In this document: piece after piece, positions 1 through 7,342 of the stretch
Layout: each line of letters begins with the position of its first letter
Position numbering within the stretch: the stretch's first letter is position 1
NCBI GenBank assembly: GCA_036939355.1
Contig: JALLAP010000293.1
Span: 1-15,157 of the forward strand
Direction: 5' to 3'
DNA: 15,157 nt
Source of the DNA: Thalassiosira profunda
Taxonomy: Eukaryota; Bacillariophyta; Thalassiosirophyceae; Thalassiosirales; Thalassiosiraceae
Translations under genes and position numbers: made by a program
The notes under the pieces: generated by a model
Database searches by the model: none
Seen by the model: only the letters and a program-made list of their open reading frames with translations
What the model was told of the DNA's origin: nothing

Positions 1-1989
1 CGCACTCGTTTCATCGTTCTCCGAATCATCTTCTTCCATCGCGAGCTTGGCCCCGTGTCGATTGAAAAGGACGTTCTTCTTGGTGAACGCGAGGGAATCG
101 GGGCTGTTGATGTACTTGGCGGGCGCGAACGAGGCTGATCCCTTCTCATTCTCCTCCACGGCATCGTCATCGTTGCCGATTGGCTCGAGGTGCCTGCCGC
201 CCAGCGCAATCACGTTTCTCCCGGTCTCGTCCATGATGGGCACAATCAGCCGACTGCGAAACCTGTCCATCAGACCTAAGTAGTCGAGATCTTCGTCGCC
301 TTCGTCGCCCGTCGTCTCGTCGTCTTTCCCTTTTGCAGAATCGGCTCCTTGGCTCCTTCGGTTCGCATTTGCTTGCTGATTCTTTCTCTTTGTCTGAACT
401 GCAAGCCCAGCCTCCACAATCTCGTCCGGGGTGAACCCTTCCTCGGCCAGGTATTCCACCAGCGACCCCTCGCCCCACTTTCGCCACTTTCCCTCTGTAG
501 ATGCTTCCGCCTCGTCGCCGTAGTAGCAATCTGGAGCGTACCCCAGGGCGAAAGATCGTATCGAGCCGGGCGATATGCTCCTGGAGCGGAGGTGGGCCCT
601 GGCTTTTCCGGCCGTGGGGAGCGTCACGAGGCACCGCGTGTAGAACGCCGCGGCGGCGGTGTTGGCTTTCTTTATCCGCTCCTTTTTCCTCTCCCGCTCT
701 CTAATCTTTTCGATCGTCTCCTCGCTCAGCCCGTCGAAGGTGCCGCCCCCGCCGCTGGCGAAGTTCCAATCCGTCACGAGGCCGTCGTCCCCGAACTCCC
801 GCGCGGCGTATTCCACCGCGGTCATGTAGCCCATCTTCTCCTCTCCCCTCCCCTTGTCCAGATAGTCGTACTCGCGGACGAAGTTGAACACGTCCCCGCC
901 GGCTCCGCACGCAAAACACTTGTAGAGTCCTCGGTCGTCGTCGATGCTCATAGAGGGGTTGTTGTCGTCGTGGAACGGGCAGCAGGCCTTGGCGCCATGG
1001 GAGGAGGTGCGGGTAAAGTCGCCGAGATTGTAGGATTCGATCGCGTCGACAATGGAGATTGTCGATTTGATCTGCTGTATTTCCTCTGTCGCTATGCGCC
1101 GCCATTTCGACTTCGGTTGCTGCGTGTCTGAGGATTCGTTGGATGGTGTTTCTTCGTTTGGGGCATTGGGAGATGCAAATTGGCTCCTGAAATCGCCGAC
1201 GGTGGGCTCCTCCTCCAGGTGAACTGCCCGCTCCTCGTTTGGATTGTACGTTACCCGCGCGCTGTCATCGGCATCGTTCGCCAGCCGAGACTTGTCGTCG
1301 CTCGCCCAAAGTCGAGCCTTTCCTGATACTACCTCCCCAACGTCTGCACGCTTTCGTGAAAGATTCGTTGGATCGTAGGGTCCTCGCCGAAGGCCCTGGC
1401 GGGATCGATCCTCTGAGCGGTTGCCCGAGTCGCCATCCGCGCTCGGGCTACTTGCAGCGTCAAGGGCGGCAACACCATCCCCATCATCGCCCAACCCAGC
1501 ATCCATCTCCGAATAGCCCTCCCACTCCTCCCCGTCAGTATTTATGCCCATCCCCCGCCTCCCACCCGCACCCAATTGGGCGTAGGCGCCCCTGTCAAAT
1601 TGAACAGAGCTGGATCCCCACTCGTCTTCAAACTCCTCGGGGTCTGAGAAATCTTGCTGGGGAAAGTCTTCCGACGACGAAGAGGAGGCGCGGAGAGTTG
1701 CAATTTGCGGCCTGTGCGCTCTTTTTATTCTCTCCAGAGGATGATATTGATGCGATGCCCGGTGAGGGGAAGATCGATGTCTCGGTTGCAATTGTCTCAG
1801 AGGCGAGGTGAAAAGTGGTGTGAGGGCGGAGTCGGAGTATGACTCGCCCAGCATCAGGAAGGCGCTGAGCACGCCGCAGCTGCGCCTCCGGACGCCCGAG
1901 GGCTCCGTCACGGGGTGTGCGCCGGGCAGCGGCCGCTTCCTGCCGCGTGCACCGTTGCTCATTCTTGTGTCACCTCCGGAGGGGCTCAT
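1..1989 (-). CDS. DnaG-type DNA primase, N-terminal 663 residues (C-terminus off the left edge)
   Basis: The minus-strand frame is open from an ATG at 1989 to base 1. It encodes the DnaG/CHC2 zinc finger C337-x2-H340-x17-C358-x2-C361 (CPFH...CFACGAGGD), with the exact spacing of bacterial DnaG. The primase core follows: a DRFRSRLIVPI...GGR block typical of the catalytic N-lobe, then KYINSP at 625-630, which matches DnaG KYLNSP and its conserved lysine. The TOPRIM metal-binding part would lie beyond the window. Such primases make RNA primers for replication. In a eukaryote a single-polypeptide DnaG primase is expected in plastid or mitochondrion. The zinc finger is preceded by about 330 residues, far more than in bacteria: a short hydrophobic patch (38-48), a basic Ser/Arg/His-rich stretch nearly free of acid (64-106) resembling a transit peptide, then an acidic low-complexity linker. 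Targeting is inferred. A second in-frame ATG at 1962 could also be the start. A primase-helicase (Twinkle) fusion cannot be excluded without the C-terminus. Confidence 0.9.
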   Translation of the reverse strand, partial: MSPSGGDTRMSNGARGRKRPLPGAHPVTEPSGVRRRSCGVLSAFLMLGESYSDSALTPLFTSPLRQLQPRHRSSPHRASHQYHPLERIKRAHRPQIATLRASSSSSEDFPQQDFSDPEEFEDEWGSSSVQFDRGAYAQLGAGGRRGMGINTDGEEWEGYSEMDAGLGDDGDGVAALDAASSPSADGDSGNRSEDRSRQGLRRGPYDPTNLSRKRADVGEVVSGKARLWASDDKSRLANDADDSARVTYNPNEERAVHLEEEPTVGDFRSQFASPNAPNEETPSNESSDTQQPKSKWRRIATEEIQQIKSTISIVDAIESYNLGDFTRTSSHGAKACCPFHDDNNPSMSIDDDRGLYKCFACGAGGDVFNFVREYDYLDKGRGEEKMGYMTAVEYAAREFGDDGLVTDWNFASGGGGTFDGLSEETIEKIRERERKKERIKKANTAAAAFYTRCLVTLPTAGKARAHLRSRSISPGSIRSFALGYAPDCYYGDEAEASTEGKWRKWGEGSLVEYLAEEGFTPDEIVEAGLAVQTKRKNQQANANRRSQGADSAKGKDDETTGDEGDEDLDYLGLMDRFRSRLIVPIMDETGRNVIALGGRHLEPIGNDDDAVEENEKGSASFAPAKYINSPDSLAFTKKNVLFNRHGAKLAMEEDDSENDETSA

Positions 1990-2360
1990 TCTTTCACGTG
2001 CACCGTTTTGGATGTCGTCCTCGCACTTTCATATCATGTGCTAGGTACAAACTGACAGCGGCCGCGGCGGATACCCTTAGTCGGCGCGGCGCTTCCTCTC
2101 TCCATGCAAGGGGCGTCGATGGCCGCCGAGGAGTGCAGCCAGCATCAGCTCTGGCGACCACCGACGCGACAACGAATGGATCCGGGGGGACTGTCCGATT
2201 TGTCGTAGTCGGCTGGGGGGAAGGTAGGACAGAGGCGGACAGACCTGGCGCTGGCAAGGCCGCCGCGCGATAGACCTCTCGGACGGAGCGAGGAGCGAGC
2301 CGAGGTCAGCAGTGCATAAAGGGGCCCGACCTATGCGGCGGCGGGAAGCGGAGGGCGGCC
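1990..2360. other. Divergent intergenic/5' region between primase and RgpF-like gene
   Basis: This 371-base interval separates two outward-facing starts and must hold both promoters and 5' leaders. No TATA box or other defined promoter element is convincing. An ATG at 2333 opens an upstream frame that overlaps the start of the downstream plus gene at 2361 in a different phase. A short duplicated sequence lies at its left end (see findings). Confidence 0.5.
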
Positions 2361-3721
2361 ATGGTGGTGGCGCGGCGACGGGCTGCGGGCAAAAAGGGCA
2401 TGACACCGAAGATACCTCTGTGGGAGGAGCCGCCGACCGAGCCTGCAAAATCCGGGCGGCGTCGCATCCCAACGAGGCTGCGGAAATGGATCGCCATCGG
2501 CGCCGTTGCCATTCTAGCGGCCGCGTTGTGTGTTGCAATTTATTACTGGTGGCGGCAGGGCGCCATGACGAGGCTGCTGCAGCGGCACAATTGCAACAAC
2601 GGTGCACCTGCACCATCGGAGGCAAACATAATAATTGTGGCGTCCCACCTTCGGCACGGCCCCGAGGGAGATCTCCGACTTCGTATAGTGGAGCACAACA
2701 TATGCCTATTGTCCCAACGTGAAAGTCGCGGCGATGCCAAGCCGCTGAAATCCGTGGCTGTGTTCTCGGCGGACGAACATTCCTCGGCCCTCAGTGTGCA
2801 CATGATGGTCGACAAGTGGAGGCACGCCCTCCCGAGCGAGTGTCGGATCGACGACGTCCTCTTTGTTCGCAACGATGCCGTGCTCGTCGACGCCTCCAAG
2901 TGGATGGCGGCTCTGTATCAGATGTTGCCCAATCTGGAGCAATCGAATGCACGGGTCATGCTGCTCAACGACAGCTTCCTCCTCACGAGACCGGTGCCCG
3001 AATTGTGGGACGACGCCTGCGGCGGGGTGTGCGGACTCGTGTGGACGGCCGATCCCTCGGACTTCACGCGGCACATCCAATCCTACCTCCGGTCGCTGTC
3101 GATGTGCGAAACATTCAGGTTCATGCGCTTTTTCGAGGAAAACAGGGGCTCGTTCCGCGACGTGAACGATTTGATACAACACTTCGAGATTGTGCTCTCG
3201 TGGGCGGGGGACGTCTCGGCCATGTTCGAATACGCTGGCTCCCACCCGGACAGCGAGGCAGCGCAGAAGGTAAGTGGGGGAGATTTGGTTTGATGTACTG
3301 TATCATTTCATCCCAAAAGCCTGATTTTCAACCATTGTGTTTGGCTGATGGGGTTGCTACGTCACAGTCGTTGATACGCCGCGGGTACCCTGCAATCAAA
3401 CTGAAGAAGTTCTTCGTCACGAGCGATCCCTGGTTGTTGGAAAGCGAATCGTCGAGGTCCCCGCTTCCTCCCGCGTTCTCCCCCGACATATACAAACAGA
3501 TGAACCACGATCTGACGTTCCTCAACCGCACCGGTCTGGAGTATCACTTCGCCACGACGGGAAAGGACGAGGATCGTATCTATTCGTCGCAGCCGCTCGT
3601 GATCAAGGGCTGGATTCTGGAGGAGTTGAAGAAGCTGAAAGATGGCGACGCGACAAAGAACATTCTGGAAGACTATCTCTCGGCGCTGAACGCGCACGTG
3701 GCTGGACTGGCAATCCACTGA
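2361..3721 (+). CDS. Type II membrane protein with RgpF-like (rhamnan synthesis F) domain; two exons
   Basis: Exon 1 is 2361-3269 and exon 2 is 3368-3721. Joining them at a GT-AG intron gives 420 residues with no frame change. The N-terminus is short and basic, followed by one hydrophobic segment at about 43-64 and a large soluble part, the topology of a Golgi type II enzyme. The soluble part has the order of blocks seen in rhamnan-synthesis F proteins: VAVFSADEH (132-140), a DDVLFVRND stretch (164-172), LLNDS (201-205), a GLVW block (225-228), HIQSY (238-242), then a block with FEIVLS and, in exon 2, RRGYPAIKL. In bacteria RgpF acts in assembly of rhamnose-containing cell-surface polysaccharide. 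A role in Golgi glycan or mucilage synthesis is inference. Without exon 2 the frame stops after VSGGDLV, which supports splicing. A glycosyltransferase of another family is the main alternative. The gene ends 63 bases from the convergent kinase gene. Confidence 0.75.
3270..3367 (+). other. Spliceosomal intron, 98 bases, phase 0
   Basis: The donor is AAG|GTAAGT at 3270, and the acceptor is CACAG| ending at 3367. The intron lies between complete codons, contains an in-frame TGA if read through, and its removal joins two frames that both show continuous protein-like sequence. Confidence 0.85.
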
Positions 3722-3784
3722 GGCGATTTAAAGAGATTTTTTTGCGGCCAATGCAAAGGGGACCAGTGCTCACAAGTATTGCAC

Positions 3785-4555
3785 TCATCTGAAAACGTAG
3801 CCGGGTAATCGTTTTGCCGACATCTCCATCGCCACAGCCAGCAGCAGATTGTCGTAATTGTTCAGAGCACATCCCTCGACCACTGCCGAGGTCACTCCAT
3901 ATACCACCAACATCCGCCATCCGATGAACTCCAGCCCGCACATGTACGAGTAGAGCCATATCCCGCCCATTGTCCCCAGCACGCACCCGATTGTCCCTTC
4001 AATTGATTTCTCCCCGCCCAACGGTACGCGGTATTTGTGCTTTCCGTACTGCAATCCAACTAGAGCCGCCAGCCAATCTCCCACGAATGCGCCCATTATT
4101 ATAATTCCCGTGTCCGTCATGAATTTGGTCACGCCGACGTAGCACATGATGCCCGTCATCTGGAGCGGGCCGTAGAGGAGCTCAGACGGCGACGACGTTC
4201 TGGACATTGATCGGACGTCCTCGTCCTCTGGATCTTTCAATATTGCCCCCTTGTATATCAGTCGGAGGCTCATGACACACGGCACCGTCACGTTGAGCCG
4301 CCATCCCCAGTGCCCCGGATCGAACAGCGGCCAGAAGACTACAAAGGAGCACGCGGCCAGGTGCACGAATTTTCGCGACAATTCCGGTACGTTGAATTTT
4401 ATTCGGATGAACGTGCCAAATTCCATGACCGCCTTGACATACAGGATGGTGATGAGGGCGGCGAGGACGTTGGTCGCGACGGGGTACATGGCGGGGTCGA
4501 GGGAGGTGCGGGCGAGGAGGGCGGAGAGCCCGCCCCTTGCGGCGCCTCCGGCCAT
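3785..4555 (-). CDS. Phytol/polyprenol kinase family membrane protein (VTE5-like)
   Basis: From the first in-frame ATG (4555) this gives 256 residues, mostly hydrophobic, with about six membrane segments. Blocks match the phytol kinase/dolichol kinase/CDP-diglyceride synthetase-like family: ELSRKFVH (58-65), SELLYGPL (124-131, compare EELLRGPL in plant phytol kinases), FVGDWLAALVG (157-167), YGKHKYRV, GEKSIEGTIG (181-190), and a C-terminal VEG...NYDNLLLA block. Phytol kinase uses CTP to phosphorylate phytol released from chlorophyll, feeding tocopherol and phylloquinone synthesis. Farnesol kinase is the closest alternative. The reading frame stays open upstream of the ATG back to a stop at about 4766 and encodes a hydrophobic stretch just before the ATG, so an upstream exon or longer N-terminus is possible; no plastid signal is visible in the short model. 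It is tail-to-tail with the RgpF-like gene and head-to-head with the lumen-protein gene. Confidence 0.85.
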   Translation of the reverse strand: MAGGAARGGLSALLARTSLDPAMYPVATNVLAALITILYVKAVMEFGTFIRIKFNVPELSRKFVHLAACSFVVFWPLFDPGHWGWRLNVTVPCVMSLRLIYKGAILKDPEDEDVRSMSRTSSPSELLYGPLQMTGIMCYVGVTKFMTDTGIIIMGAFVGDWLAALVGLQYGKHKYRVPLGGEKSIEGTIGCVLGTMGGIWLYSYMCGLEFIGWRMLVVYGVTSAVVEGCALNNYDNLLLAVAMEMSAKRLPGYVFR

Positions 4556-4965
4556 TATTTGGGCTGTTGCAAAATATGCGCAGGATAGGAGACCGGCCAA
4601 TATGTGCACGGGAGCAAGGAGACCAGCGTCCGGTTGGGGCGACGATGGCAACCGGCCAGCAGAAGCTTGGCTGGGGAGGCAGGAGTGCAAAAGACTGCGG
4701 CGTGGAGGCGGGCGTTGAGGTTGGGCGGAAGAGCGAGGGCGGAGGATCCGGTCCGCGCCGGATTGTTATCTACGTACGTACAAATGTTGTACGTAGGCCA
4801 TGCACCAAGCAACACGCACGCCACCGCGTCATTTCTCCTCACCTCGTCATTCGAGAGCATTCGAGTTGCCGCAAGCGACAAGTGTTGGATGGCGGCGTTG
4901 CAATCAATCCTTCCTCCTCCATAATATTGCAAGAGCAGTGCCGCCGATAACCCAATCAACACAAC
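4556..4965. promoter_or_regulatory. Divergent intergenic region between kinase and lumen-protein genes
   Basis: These 410 bases lie between two outward-facing plastid-related genes and presumably hold both promoters. They contain a perfect 9-base inverted repeat at 4775-4795. No TATA box is evident. The part nearest the kinase (4556-4765) may instead contain unrecognised N-terminal kinase coding sequence, since that minus frame is open and partly hydrophobic. Confidence 0.45.
4775..4795. repeat. Perfect inverted repeat, 9-base arms and 3-base spacer
   Basis: TACGTACAA is followed by ATG and then by its exact reverse complement TTGTACGTA. A further overlapping TACGTACGTA palindrome begins at 4771. 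The position in a divergent promoter region makes a binding site for a dimeric regulator plausible, but this is inference. Confidence 0.7.
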
Positions 4966-5544
4966 ATGAACCGCCTCGCGTGCACCATCGCCCTGTTGGC
5001 CGCGGCCTCCACCGACGCCCTCGTCACCAACCAGCCAAAGGCCTTTGCCTCCGACCGCCGCAACTTCTTCGGCGTCCTCGGAGGCGCCGCCGCGGCCGCC
5101 GTCGTCACCGGCGCCCCCGCCCCGGCCAACGCCAAGGCTGCCATCAAAACCGGCCCGGCCAATCCCTTCACGGGGGATTACGACGATCCGAACCACCCCG
5201 GATGTTTGCGCCAGGTGAAGGTCGTCGGTGCGCCCATGCGCGCCGATGGCTCCCGCCCCCTCTATGCTGTGGTCGAGGTGACGGGCTACGACGGAAAGGG
5301 CGGCGCCAAGGTATGCAAGGACCGGCCGACGCGGGCCGATCTTTGGAAGGTTACGGGCAAAACGAAGGGGGACGACGAGGCCACCCTCGACTTTTCCGTC
5401 AAGGGCGGCCCGTCGGATTTGGTGGGCAAGTGGGACGGCAGCGGGATTGTGTTCCCGGACGGGAACAAGTGGACGAAGCTCAATTACGCTCCGAGGGACC
5501 GGAGGCCCACGGACATGGCCACGCTCAGCGATGGACCTCTTTAA
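4966..5544 (+). CDS. Tat-targeted thylakoid-lumen protein, function unknown
   Basis: The ORF encodes 192 residues with a tripartite presequence. An ER signal peptide comes first (hydrophobic 4-18). A short segment with the plastid-entry motif KA/FAS follows (25-28), which resembles the ASAFAP cleavage site of red-lineage algae. Then comes a twin-arginine thylakoid signal, DRRNFFGVLGG (30-40), with an Ala-rich hydrophobic core and a lumenal cleavage site ANA/K at 54-57. The mature part, about 136 residues, opens with NPFTGDYDDPNHPGC and continues with a repeated Gly/Asp-rich beta pattern (FSVKGGPSDLVGKWDG, GIVFPDGNKW). It holds only two cysteines, C80 and C117. I recognise no named family and the biochemical role is unknown. 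Its location follows from the presequence. The start at 4966 is supported because it creates the signal peptide. Confidence 0.85.
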   Translation: MNRLACTIALLAAASTDALVTNQPKAFASDRRNFFGVLGGAAAAAVVTGAPAPANAKAAIKTGPANPFTGDYDDPNHPGCLRQVKVVGAPMRADGSRPLYAVVEVTGYDGKGGAKVCKDRPTRADLWKVTGKTKGDDEATLDFSVKGGPSDLVGKWDGSGIVFPDGNKWTKLNYAPRDRRPTDMATLSDGPL

Positions 5545-5890
5545 AGGGGCTACATTTGCGAGATGGTACAAACTTCATGGCTCGTCAATATGGTGGCGTA
5601 GAGGATGGAGCTCTCCGGGGAGCTATGGCACTGGTGGAACGCGCTAGCTAAATGGACTCATGTCCAAATTGGAGTGCTAGGCTTTGTTTGTTTGGGGATA
5701 GGAGCACTGCAACCATTACGGTCGTAGGATACCTCCCCAAGATAAAATAATTTTGATGGCTCCAAGGCCAGAGGGGGCCAGCTGAGAACGCACTCAATTC
5801 ATCACTACTACACATGTCGTTCGCTACCTATCAATATGTTCATATCCCCTGTCCGTCCCCAGTTTGTCTTCCCATTGTGTTCAATCTCAA
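5545..5890. other. Convergent intergenic region, nothing recognised
   Basis: These 346 bases lie between the 3' ends of the lumen-protein gene (plus) and the MORN-RING gene (minus). They should contain both 3' UTRs. The composition is more AT-rich than the genes, with an AT-rich patch near 5740-5755. No hairpin, RNA gene or open frame stands out. Confidence 0.5.
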
Positions 5891-6955
5891 TCATCTCTTT
5901 CCACAACGGTAGAAGCAACCCCTCACCGGAATGGAGCTGCTCAACATATCAATGAGCCGCCGATCATACCTCGGCTCGCTGGGACAGAATGCATCCTCGC
6001 TCCTGCACTTCATGCAGGGGATCCACGTCGGAGATGCCCCGTCCTCGGCGAGACCTGCACGTCTCGTCTGCTCTTTCAGGACACATCCGTGGCAACACCA
6101 GTGATCGCAGCTTTTGGAGAGGACGGGTAGGCGCTTCTTGACGTTGTCATACTCAGTGTTCCTGTCAAAGGAAAACCTTTCCATACAAATATCGCAGGTT
6201 GTGTAATCCTCATTCAGCAAGAACATGTCGTTGACCGCATTGCCGATGCGGGGGCACTGGGAAGGAGGGCCGTTGGAGAGGGTGGCGACCCGCTTGCTGG
6301 ACAGTAGCTGGCCGTGGTTGTACTCTTGCTTGAGTTCGTCGCCATTTGCCTCTGTCATGATACCACTGCCGTGCTTCTTGCCATTCGCCCACGCCCCCGT
6401 GTACACTCTTCCATCGGTATATGTGCACGTACCATTGCCGTGCCGTCTGCCATTCAGCCACTCCCCGGCATGCACGCTTCCATCGACCCATTTCATCGTG
6501 CCATAGCCATGTTGCTTGCCGTTCACCCACTCTCCCTCGTAATACTTAACTTTCCTCCCAGCAGCGTACTCCATCTTGCCAACGCCATTTGGCTTTCCAT
6601 CTTCCCACCGCCCCTCGTACACGCCACCATTGCTGTACCTCATTTTTCCAGTGCCATGAAGGTTTTGCCTCTGGAACTCCCCGACGTACATGCTTCCATC
6701 GATCCATTTCAGCGTGCCATTGCCGTGAAGTTTGCCATTCTCCCAATCTCCCCTGTAATAGTTAAATTCCCCCCCAGCAGCGTACTTCATCTTGCCAGAG
6801 CCATTCGGTGCCCCATCCACCAGGCGTCCTTCGTACACGTCGCCATCTGCAAAGGTGTGCTTCCCCTGACCACCGGGCTGGCCATCAACGAACTCCCCCT
6901 TCCATTTGTCGCCGTTCTCGTACTCCACGCTGCCCCGGACGATTTTGAGCCTCAT
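5891..6955 (-). CDS. MORN-repeat protein with C-terminal RING finger
   Basis: The protein has 354 residues in one exon. Residues 18-207 form eight MORN repeats of 20-26 residues (Y-x-G-x-W/F-x-x-G-x-x-x-G-x-G pattern: WKGEFVDG, YEGRLVDG, YRGDWENG, YVGEFQRQ, YEGRWEDG, YEGEWVNG, HAGEWLNG, YTGAWANG), with a degenerate ninth at 208-217. A C3HC4 RING follows: C254-x2-C257-x25-C283-x1-H285-x2-C288-x2-C291-x22-C314-x2-C317. MORN arrays bind membranes or protein partners, and RING fingers recruit E2 ubiquitin-conjugating enzymes, so a scaffolded E3 ubiquitin ligase is the likely role, with substrate unknown. The loop between the first and second zinc pairs and the 22-residue gap before the last pair are long but within the RING range. 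No signal peptide or membrane segment is seen. It shares a divergent promoter region with CIAO1. Confidence 0.92.
   Translation of the reverse strand: MRLKIVRGSVEYENGDKWKGEFVDGQPGGQGKHTFADGDVYEGRLVDGAPNGSGKMKYAAGGEFNYYRGDWENGKLHGNGTLKWIDGSMYVGEFQRQNLHGTGKMRYSNGGVYEGRWEDGKPNGVGKMEYAAGRKVKYYEGEWVNGKQHGYGTMKWVDGSVHAGEWLNGRRHGNGTCTYTDGRVYTGAWANGKKHGSGIMTEANGDELKQEYNHGQLLSSKRVATLSNGPPSQCPRIGNAVNDMFLLNEDYTTCDICMERFSFDRNTEYDNVKKRLPVLSKSCDHWCCHGCVLKEQTRRAGLAEDGASPTWIPCMKCRSEDAFCPSEPRYDRRLIDMLSSSIPVRGCFYRCGKR
6404..6835 (-). repeat. Tandem duplication of a 216-base unit inside the MORN gene
   Basis: Codons 41-112 and 113-184 of the MORN-RING gene are two copies of the same 72-residue, three-MORN unit (26+23+23 residues). 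Both begin YEGR and carry the same three-residue enlargement around the AAG...YY segment of the first repeat. The DNA of the two copies is also visibly similar, for example around 6475-6610 and 6690-6830. Confidence 0.85.
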
Positions 6956-7342
6956 TTTTCTGCAATCCCCGATTACTGTGGACGCGTGAGAATCAATATC
7001 GTCTCTTCAATCGGGTGGTGGATGGGAGGGCGGCGGTATTCCAGGGTGCGGCCGGCTGAGGCTGCTATGCAGGCGCGCGCAGCTGAACTTAAATGGAGCA
7101 AATCCGCGCCGGCCCCGGCCGGCCCCGCGCCGGCCCCGCGCCGCCCGCCCCCCGCGTGAGATTGGGGGCGGGCCCGCAGGACCCAAACATAACTTAGGAA
7201 TTAATACTAAATTTGGAGGGAGTTAATTAAAAGGGGGCTTTGGGGTCGCGCACCGCGGCGGGGCGGCGGGGGCGGCCGTCGTCTCCCCTCACTCCAGCTC
7301 CAGCCGACCCCGAAGCCCACAAGTGGGTGAACGAATGGGACG
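6956..7342. promoter_or_regulatory. Divergent promoter region between MORN-RING and CIAO1, with a GC-rich repeat block
   Basis: These 387 bases lie between two outward-facing starts. A block at 7104-7156 consists almost only of G and C, with CCGCGCCGGCCCC occurring at 7104 and again at 7125. It is followed by an AT-rich stretch at about 7187-7230 containing TTAATTAA. The contrast suggests a core promoter area, but no defined element can be assigned. Confidence 0.5.

Noticed and set aside
349..1131. Plus-strand open frame of 260 codons across the primase
   Set aside because: It lies antisense to the zinc-finger and core region of the primase, which has clear motifs. The plus translation has no recognisable family and is a by-product of GC-rich codons.
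2816..3367. Plus-strand frame reading continuously into exon 2 of the RgpF-like gene
   Set aside because: Only the part after 3367 is protein-like. Before it the frame is Arg-rich shadow sequence of exon 1, and the splice junction explains the continuity.
4555..5571. Minus-strand open frame of 338 codons
   Set aside because: It is antisense to the lumen-protein gene, whose tripartite signal is unambiguous. A possible use of its ATG at 4860 as a kinase first exon was tested, but no acceptor kept the frame.
4800..5651. Plus-strand 283-codon frame overlapping the lumen-protein gene
   Set aside because: It is out of frame with the clear coding sequence, Arg/Pro/Gly-rich and without motifs.
6314..7159. 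Plus-strand 281-codon frame over the MORN gene
   Set aside because: Its apparent periodicity (repeated HASIDPFHRAIA-like words) is only the antisense image of the MORN repeats.
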